Shown: positions 61,001 through 64,000 of the stretch, in pieces
Position numbering within the stretch: position 1 is the stretch's first letter
Layout of the letters: every line of letters begins with the position of its first letter
DNA from: Ampullaceana balthica
Lineage: Eukaryota; Mollusca; Gastropoda; Lymnaeidae
Direction of reading: 5' to 3'
NCBI GenBank assembly: GCA_944989445.1
Contig: CALYLW010000744.1
Location: 186,001-250,000 of the forward strand
Length of the DNA stretch: 64,000 bases
The notes under the pieces: generated by a model
What the model was told of the DNA's origin: nothing
The model's input: the letters and a program-made list of their open reading frames with translations, nothing else
Databases searched by the model: none
Program-made: the position numbers and the translations under genes

Positions 61001-64000
61001 CTACACCAGACATTGGCTATAGAGGTAATTAAGTGATTGCTACACCAGACATTAGCTGTAGAAGTAATTAAGTGATAGCTACACCAGACATTAGCTATAG
61101 AGGTAATTAAGTGATGGCTACACCAGACATTAGCTATAGAGGTAATTAAGTGATAGCTACACCAGACATTAGCTATAGAGGTAATTAAGTGATAGCTACA
61201 CCAGACATTAGCTATAGAGGTAATTAAGTGATGACTACACCAGACATTAGCTGTAGAGGTAATTAAGTGATAGCTACACCAGACATTAGCTATAGAGGTA
61301 ATTAAGTGATAGCTACACCAGACATTAGCTATAGAGGTAATTAAGTGATAGCTACACCAGACATTAGCTATAGAGGTAATTAAGTGATAGCTACACCAGA
61401 CATTAGCTATAGAGTTAATTAAGTGATAGCTACACCAGACATTAGCTATAGAGGTAATTAAGTGATAGCTACACCAGACATTACCTGTAGAGGTAATTAA
61501 GTGATAGCTACACCAGACATTAGCTGTAGAGGTAATTAAATGATATCTACACCAGACATTAGCTGTAGAAGTAATTAAGTGATAGCTACACCAGACATTA
61601 GCTATAGAGGTAATTAAGTGATAGCTACACCAGACATTACCTGTAGAGGTAATTAAGTGATGGCTACACCAGACATTACCTGTAGAGGTAATTAAGTGAT
61701 AGCTACACCAGACATTAGCTATAGATGTAATTAAGTGATGGCTACACCAGACATTAGCTATAGATGTAATTAAGTGATGGCTACACCAGACATTAGCTGT
61801 AAAGGTAATTAAGTGATAGCTACACCAGACATTAGCTATAGAGGTAATTAAGTGATAGCTACACCAGACATTACCTGTAGAGGTAATTAAGTGATAGCTA
61901 CACCAGACATTAGCTATAGAGGTAATTAAGTGCTGGCTACACCAGACATTAGCTATAGAGGTAATTAAGTGATGGCTACACCAGACATTAGCTATAGAGG
62001 TAATTAAGTGATGGCTACACCAGACATTAGCTATAGAGTTAATTAAGTGATAGCTACACCAGACATTAGCTATAGAGGTAATTAAGTGATAGCTACACCA
62101 GACATTAGCTATAGAGTTAATTAAGTGATAGCTACACCAGACATTAGCTATAGAGGTAATTAAGTGACAGCTACACCAGACATTACCTGTAGAGGTAATT
62201 AAGTGATAGCTACACCAGACATTAGCTGTAGAGGTAATTAAATGATATCTACACCAGACATTAGCTGTAGAAGTAATTAAGTGATAGCTACACCAGACAT
62301 TAGCTATAGAGGTAATTGAGTGATAGCTACACCAGACATTACCTGTAGAGGTAATTAAGTGATGGCTACAACAGACATTAGCTATAGAGGTAATTAAGTG
62401 ATAGCTACACCAGACATTAGCTATAGAGGTAATTAAGTGATGGCTACACCAGACATTAGCTATAGATGTAATTAAGTGATGGCTACACCAGACATTAGCT
62501 GTAAAGGTAATTAAGTGATAGCTACACCAGACATTAGCTGTAGAGGTAATTAAATGATATCTACACCAGACATTAGCTGTAGAAGTAATTAAGTGATAGC
62601 TACACCAGACATTAGCTATAGAGGTAATTGAGTGATAGCTACACCAGACATTACCTGTAGAGGTAATTAAGTGATGGCTACAACAGACATTAGCTATAGA
62701 GGTAATTAAGTGATAGCTACACCAGACATTAGCTATAGAGGTAATTAAGTGATGGCTACACCAGACATTAGCTATAGATGTAATTAAGTGATGGCTACAC
62801 CAGACATTAGCTGTAAAGGTAATTAAGTGATAGCTACCCCAGACATTAGCTATAGAGGTAATTAAGTGATAGCTACACCAGACATTACCTGTAGAGGTAA
62901 TTAAGTGATAGCTACACCAGACATTAGCTATAGAGGTAATTAAGTGATGGCTACACCAGACATTAGCTATAGATGTAATTAAGTGATAGCTACACCAGAC
63001 ATTAGCTATAGAGGTAATTGAGTGATAGCTACACCAGACATTACCTGTAGAGGTAATTAAGTGATGGCTACAACAGACATTACCTGTAGAGGTAATTAAG
63101 TGATAGCTACACCAGACATTAGCTATAGAGGTAATTAAGTGATAGCTACACCAGACATTAGCTATAGAGGTAATTAAGTGATAGCTACACCAGACATTAC
63201 CTGTAGAGGTAATTAAGTGATAGCTACACCAGACATTAGCTGTAGAGGTAATTAAGTGATAGCTACACCAGACATTGGCTTTATAGGATGATAAAATATT
63301 ATTATTATTATTATTAGTTAAAAGTCTATGATTATTTTAGAGGATATGCTTTCATTTTGTTAAATCAATTATCTTTGTTACAATAAGATTTCTGTTAAAT
63401 CAATTATCTTTGTTACAATAAGATTTCTGTTAAATCAATTATCTTTGTTACAATAAGATTTCTGTTAAATCAATTATCTTTGTTACAATAAGATTTCTGT
63501 TTATTTAGTGCAGTGTTTTAATTTGTCTGTAGGCTGCCCATGGTGACATAGTTTGTGCAATGGTTATTCATGATAACTGGTTGTTTACTTCATCATTTTC
63601 TCTCATTAAGGTAAGGCTAATAATGTCAACTTGGTGAATTCCAACAAATTAAATGGTAATAAATCATAGAACAAGACCTGACAGTCATGTGTAAAAACTG
63701 TAGACAAAATTTAGAAAACTTGTGAAGCTAAAATAAAAGCAGGGCATATGATTTAGGTAATCATAAGCGTTTTACTTTTGTCAAATTTGATCAATATTTT
63801 GTGTTTGTACAATTTCCTTTTTATTTCTATATGACATGGAGGTATGGGACTTAAGTCATTTATTTCTATATGACATGTTGTAGGTATGGGACTTAAGTCA
63901 TTTATTTCTATATGACATGTTGTAGGTATAGGACTTAAAGTCATTTATTTCTATATGACATGTAGGTATGGGACTTAAAGTCATTTATTTCTATATGACA
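40062..64000 (+). CDS. TRAF7: TRAF7-like RING / zf-TRAF / WD40 E3 ubiquitin ligase, 5' part
   Basis: TRAF7 is a cytosolic E3 ubiquitin ligase and scaffold in MEKK3/JNK and NF-kB signalling in vertebrates. Exons: 40062-40311 (ATG 40094), 40856-41115, 41568-41787, 45967-46107 or -46050, 46654-46764, 46982-47123, 60569-60673, 63533-63610, and a ninth starting among 63842-63966. Phases match at every join. Domain order is RING, two TRAF-type zinc fingers, coiled coil, then WD40 blades, as in TRAF7. The WD40 sequence is more diverged than RING and zinc fingers, so a lineage-specific paralogue is possible. Later blades lie right of the window. Introns 3 and 6 are enlarged by an LTR element, a LINE and minisatellites. 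Two donors and one acceptor are tandemly repeated. Confidence 0.85.
40094..40311 (+). CDS. TRAF7: TRAF7-like exon 1: start codon and RING finger
   Basis: Acceptor TTTTTTACTCAG is followed by 32 bases of leader and ATG in context CCACCATGA. It encodes a short Ser/Thr-rich start, then LKCPLCGGLYRDPVINIKCG, HTFCRSCA and HCPTDNSH. These are RING ligands C-x2-C, C-x-H-x2-C-x2-C and C-P-x-D, with Asp as the last ligand as in TRAF7. Ends VVNR with donor AG-GTAAGA. Confidence 0.92.
40312..40855. other. TRAF7-like intron 1
   Basis: AT-rich. A short stretch acagggctggctctagac at about 40347 resembles a hAT end. No exon seen. Confidence 0.6.
40856..41115 (+). CDS. TRAF7: TRAF7-like exon 2: TRAF-type zinc fingers
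   Basis: Acceptor TTATAATAG, donor CAAG-GTAAAT. Encodes LVVGQIEDLQIYCRHGLVKA, colinear with the segment after the RING in TRAF7, then CSQIINLGKRNEHESTC, VPCPNSSLC and LEQHQSECLHISCPFGKQ, with C/H spacing of zf-TRAF modules. Confidence 0.92.
41116..41567. other. TRAF7-like intron 2 with duplicated TG microsatellite
   Basis: Two (TG)n runs (41441-41458 and 41487-41506) lie in a duplicated 45-bp block starting tagaatgttatcttgtttat. No other feature. Confidence 0.7.
41568..41787 (+). CDS. TRAF7: TRAF7-like exon 3: last zinc finger and coiled coil
   Basis: Acceptor AACATAACATAG. Encodes CIFMSTQEKLNDHIKQCPF (C-x-H-x3-C module), then heptad-rich LSQKVHELELIVDTLQAENL and ending QLEQNK. The donor is AAGAA-GTAAAG; reading through gives AAG AAG TAA. 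The junction is duplicated 62 bases downstream. Confidence 0.9.
41775..41900. repeat. Two-copy 62-bp duplication including the exon 3 splice donor
   Basis: acaaaataagaagtaaagac occurs at 41777 and again at about 41839. The second copy continues with the same aaatctt...tttaaac order as the first. It is an exon end plus donor plus about 49 intron bases, duplicated once with some divergence. Confidence 0.85.
41901..42104. other. TRAF7-like intron 3, left remnant
   Basis: Unique AT-rich intron up to the LTR element. Ends in the attta target duplication (42100-42104). Confidence 0.6.
42105..42419 (-). repeat. 3' LTR
   Basis: About 315 bases, closely similar to 45602-45888. Shared sequence includes caagagacaag, taacacactgtggtctggtt and cttgaccagcacgcttacag. 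It is about 14 bases longer than the other LTR at the outer end of the alignment. Confidence 0.88.
42539..42826 (-). pseudogene. Integrase C-terminal tail of the LTR element
   Basis: TTPRSCIVKTCDGVTHPRNN followed by LRQTF and YGRQLKPPKRYP resembles the end of Gypsy integrase (PRSYxV..DG..YRRNRRHLR, then R.GR..KPP.RY). It sits directly after protease, which shows the internal deletion. Confidence 0.75.
42839..43500 (-). pseudogene. Gag CCHC knuckles and aspartic protease
   Basis: CKYCGKKHEPRKC and CNNCGKLNHFSAVC are two zinc knuckles (about 43390-43490). Protease follows in VMFTLDTGAQVNILPHRL, with the catalytic DTG, and ILGLQACQKL as the second conserved strand. The frame from 43408 is open to 42839. 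Confidence 0.88.
43565..43745. mobile_element. Short insertion in gag
   Basis: The minus strand has gaagaaggctctttgccgaa then acgttcgctg and cctgtcagg. A TGAAGAAGGC...GCCGAAACG block is common to dispersed repeats in animals. Family not determined; limits approximate. Confidence 0.4.
43660..44337 (-). pseudogene. Gag of the Gypsy-type element
   Basis: DFKQSFLIYKIASGLDTNSK, then VEVYNTFQW and RHVFFSRKQGEGESFDNCIT with LKAKSCEFEN are typical retrotransposon Gag helices. An upstream ATG at about 44386 is in another frame. Downstream, 43570-43745 is foreign sequence with gccgaaacgttcgctgttgt on the minus strand, so the gag-to-knuckle junction is interrupted. Confidence 0.8.
44374..44520. repeat. 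Tandem copies of the LTR end and primer binding site
   Basis: tctgacaccatgtaatagat followed by atggcgtcagtacttcaaat occurs twice (44374 and 44431). A third ttctgacaccatgtaataga (44491) leads into an LTR fragment (44502-44640). So LTR end, PBS and leader are present in three or four copies in the 5' part of the element. Confidence 0.8.
44502..44640 (-). repeat. Extra partial LTR
   Basis: Matches the inner-end 139 bases of the LTRs (tggctagtcaagagacaag, taacacactgtggtctggtt) and stops at gtaagcaatcaa, where the LINE 3' flank begins. Confidence 0.85.
44641..45590 (-). mobile_element. CR1/L2-like LINE 3' fragment in the LTR element leader
   Basis: The minus ORF (45640-44870) reads LVCALVLARMDYCNSLLSGA, LQKVQNSAARLVLKAKKHDH, LHWLPIQARIDYKLAVLCH and PTRQLRSSADTRVLSVP, the standard C-terminus of CR1/L2-type reverse transcriptases. 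The 3' UTR has a stem (agcgctgta, acagcgct) and a (TTA)n tail at 44671-44700. Its 5' truncation point abuts the PBS. Confidence 0.87.
45602..45888 (-). repeat. 5' LTR
   Basis: 287 bases similar to the 3' LTR, starting with tgtaatagg on the plus strand and ending ctctcaca before the attta duplication. Confidence 0.88.
45889..45966 (+). repeat. Three copies of a 25-bp unit at the exon 4 acceptor
   Basis: atttaaaatgtctttttgtc then atgac, three times. The last copy reads into tctgtcccactcag, the acceptor. The polypyrimidine tract itself is part of the repeated unit. Confidence 0.8.
45967..46107 (+). CDS. TRAF7: TRAF7-like exon 4: end of coiled coil (donor uncertain)
   Basis: Acceptor GTCCCACTCAG. 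After exon 3 the frame reads NLTQNLHQRLEALTSRIDQM, then NGPFSRRPRSTSQM. Two donors give the required phase 2: CCAAG-GTCAAC (exon ends 46050), or CCTA-GTGTAT (exon ends 46107). The second lies within the CTAG terminus of a Helitron. Confidence 0.75.
46105..46650 (-). mobile_element. Helitron-like element abutting exon 4
   Basis: On the minus strand, hairpin CCGTCATTTTTGACGG (46132-46117) then GTAATACA and CTAG (46108-46105). The body resembles parts of 17940-20986 (ggtgcaataatttttttcaag, gcggtgcactgctttc). The 5' end is not defined and must lie left of the exon 5 acceptor. Confidence 0.55.
46654..46764 (+). CDS. TRAF7: TRAF7-like exon 5: linker into the WD40 domain
   Basis: Acceptor CTTTAGGTAG, donor TTAAG-GTAACT. 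Encodes PSISNFNSLMSTRASSPGKT, then EMPFQFKCIGTL and R with exon 6. FKCxGTxxGH is the conserved entry to the WD40 propeller of TRAF7. Phase 2 at both sides fits exons 4 and 6. Confidence 0.85.
46982..47123 (+). CDS. TRAF7: TRAF7-like exon 6: WD40 blade
   Basis: Acceptor TTGAAAAG, a weak polypyrimidine tract. Encodes GHKDVVWALTTKKGRLFSGG, ADGVIKIWNLEQL and NNINAHTGM: a GH start, central SGGAD and IW end. Donor ATG-GTAAGT, phase 0. Confidence 0.92.
47124..47394. other. TRAF7-like intron 6, first part
   Basis: Unique AT-rich sequence before the 29-bp array. No feature recognised. Confidence 0.6.
47395..49291. repeat. 29-bp minisatellite in TRAF7-like intron 6, main block
   Basis: About 65 copies of a 29-bp unit (atataaatatattagatata plus agacaaccc). 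Variants are agaccaccc and cttataaat. A higher-order period of 290 bp (10 units) is visible: the rare cttataaatatattatatat occurs at 48011 and 48301. Confidence 0.95.
49292..49856 (+). mobile_element. Helitron-like insertion in the 29-bp array
   Basis: The 3' end has palindrome ggcgccacggcgcc (49828-49841), then gcagcacaaa and CTAG (49852-49855) followed by T. Inside, atttcgtgtttatcatacaa and ggacaagttagttgggcttt recur three times. No ORF. Confidence 0.6.
49889..50396 (+). mobile_element. Tc1/mariner pogo-like (Tigger) terminus
   Basis: Starts cagtcgaacccacttaactc, then gagctcggttacctcg, after TA. This resembles Tigger ends. The other inverted end was not found, so this is a truncated or diverged copy. 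Flanked by 29-bp repeat units. Confidence 0.55.
50474..50716 (-). pseudogene. C-terminal C2H2 zinc finger of the LINE, frameshifted
   Basis: CPTCGRLFCAKIGLISHQRT-H is a C-x2-C-x12-H-x3-H finger, preceded by a basic stretch KLKRQARKERN. It is one base out of frame with the reverse transcriptase. The break lies near 50660-50670, where the RT frame ends RSTIWRSCL. The LINE at 26650 has the homologous finger. Confidence 0.82.
50646..53822 (-). pseudogene. LINE endonuclease-reverse transcriptase ORF with one stop codon
   Basis: The frame from 53822 encodes LGTWNVRTLMDRDETNRPQR, then AALSETRLPGEGE, VILGDFNARVGCDD and CGAECWTDHRLIISKLK (APE endonuclease: E, GDFNAR, DHR). The RT follows: KAPGADSIPAEIYKEG, NHRGISLLSIAGKI, LPESQCGFRKESGTIDMIF and YIDLTKAFDTV. 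TGA at 51663-51665 interrupts it. The same frame continues GVKQGCVLAPTLFSL, ELLFADDCAL and LRWAGNLVRMPDHRLPKR to 50646. The stop fits a CGA-to-TGA change, so the copy is a young pseudogene. Confidence 0.9.
54506..55977. repeat. 29-bp minisatellite, right block
   Basis: About 50 further copies of the 29-bp unit after the LINE. The mix of accaccattataaa, acaaccctt and accaccca variants recurs in runs, indicating block duplication. Small pieces also remain at 49857-49888 and 50397-50430. Confidence 0.94.
55978..56144. other. Unique intron spacer
   Basis: About 165 bases between the 29-bp and 49-bp arrays. No feature recognised. Confidence 0.5.
56145..56657. repeat. 49-bp minisatellite, left block
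   Basis: About ten copies of a 49-bp unit (cttgcacccatctatcaata, gaattgtattaaattaaaat, gtcttattg). Split by a hAT at 56658. Confidence 0.94.
57193..57720. repeat. Second copy of the hAT left end
   Basis: Starts cagtggcgtcgctagg and follows 56658-57190 over about 530 bases (for example aaatatcagttaac, gcaataataaaacagtccca). Either a tandem duplication or a nested insertion of the same family whose right end is lost. Confidence 0.8.
58000..59230 (-). pseudogene. hAT transposase remnant (ZMYM/DUF4371-like)
   Basis: Minus strand near 59230-59163 reads QSYGNAANMSRN and NGVQAILREKCS, then CTAHSINLLGKVQL (59140-59095) and a degraded FFPSAKSLY. This resembles GQ-YDNASNMSG...CAAHSLNL in hAT transposases with a DUF4371-type N-terminus. 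Stops and frameshifts are frequent. The remainder to 58000 is only weakly recognisable. Confidence 0.6.
59786..60514. repeat. 49-bp minisatellite, right block
   Basis: About 15 copies, ending about 55 bases before the exon 7 acceptor. Variant positions are tctcattcc/tcttattgc and aaatt/gatt. Confidence 0.94.
60569..60673 (+). CDS. TRAF7: TRAF7-like exon 7: WD40 blade
   Basis: Acceptor TCCCATCTCAG. 35 codons, phase 0: ICCLATWGNTLVSSGADKSI, HFWNVDTCEQKSTIE. SGADKSIxFW is a typical blade core. The donor GAG-GTAATT is the first copy of the 39-bp array. Reading on gives GTA ATT AAG TGA. Confidence 0.92.
60668..63285 (+). repeat. 39-bp minisatellite reiterating the TRAF7-like exon 7 donor
   Basis: About 67 copies. 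Unit: ATAGAG (exon end) then GTAATTAAGTGATAGCTACA and CCAGACATTAGCT. Nearly all copies keep GAG-GTAATT or AAG-TAATT. A higher-order period of 312 bp (8 units) is visible: taattaaatgatatct occurs at 62236 and 62548. The first unit is the true junction. Confidence 0.95.
63361..63500. repeat. 35-bp minisatellite, four copies
   Basis: Unit ttaaatcaattatctttgtt plus acaataagatttctg. It ends about 32 bases before the exon 8 acceptor. A short (ATT)n lies just before it at 63299-63316. Confidence 0.93.
63533..63610 (+). CDS. TRAF7: TRAF7-like exon 8: WD40 blade start
   Basis: Acceptor TTGTCTGTAG, donor AAG-GTAAGG. Encodes AAHGDIVCAMVIHDNWLFTS and SFSLIK, phase 0. The blade must continue with VWDL in exon 9. 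Confidence 0.9.
63815..64000 (+). repeat. 38-42-bp repeat reiterating the exon 9 acceptor and start
   Basis: Four or more copies, running out of the window. Unit: tatttctatatgacatgttg then TAG, followed by GTATGGGACTTAAGTC. GTATGGGACTTAAG translates as VWDLS, exactly what the exon 8 blade needs next. Copies at 63842, 63884, 63926 (with GTATAG, a stop) and 63966. Which copy begins the real exon 9 cannot be told here. Confidence 0.8.

Noticed and set aside
60668..63285. CRISPR-like array
   Set aside because: Head-to-tail repeats without unique spacers, in a eukaryotic intron.

Overview
This is a eukaryotic window: spliced genes with GT-AG introns, tRNA-derived SINEs, several LINE clades, hAT and Helitron transposons, and very large minisatellites. 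The TE mix and the two host genes suggest a mollusc, most likely a gastropod. That placement is inference; nothing here fixes the species.

Two host genes point away from each other. On the minus strand (about 15753 down to 5302 and on past the left edge) is the 5' two thirds of PNKP, the DNA-end repair polynucleotide kinase 3'-phosphatase. Eight exons can be read with consistent phases (435 codons): FHA domain, linker and HAD phosphatase. The kinase exons lie beyond position 1. On the plus strand (40062 to the right edge) is a TRAF7-like gene: RING, TRAF zinc fingers, coiled coil, then the first WD40 repeats. Eight exons are readable in phase and a ninth starts in the last 200 bases.

The roughly 24 kb between the genes (16-40 kb), and parts of the introns, are layered transposons. 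They include three minus-strand SINE copies, LINE tails sharing the SINE 3' end, three large hAT elements inserted at one and the same site of a LINE, a compound element holding an open 667-codon reverse transcriptase, Helitron ends, fold-back elements, an internally deleted Gypsy-type LTR element (42105-45888, TSD attta), and a near-complete APE-type LINE (50431-54505) inside a TRAF7 intron.

The main discovery is how the minisatellites sit on gene structure. In at least five host exon-intron junctions (PNKP exons 3, 7, 8; TRAF7 exons 3, 7) the tandem repeat unit is itself the last bases of the exon plus the 5' splice site, so the donor is reiterated from 2 to about 65 times. A sixth case (TRAF7 exon 9) reiterates a 3' splice site plus exon start, and a seventh lies in a transposon-borne gene. 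In all five host donor cases, use of any downstream donor copy would read into a stop codon within the first unit. Other arrays stop about 15-75 bases short of the acceptors. The arrays therefore look seeded at splice junctions and bounded by splicing constraint.

Stretches with no recognised content are stated as such.
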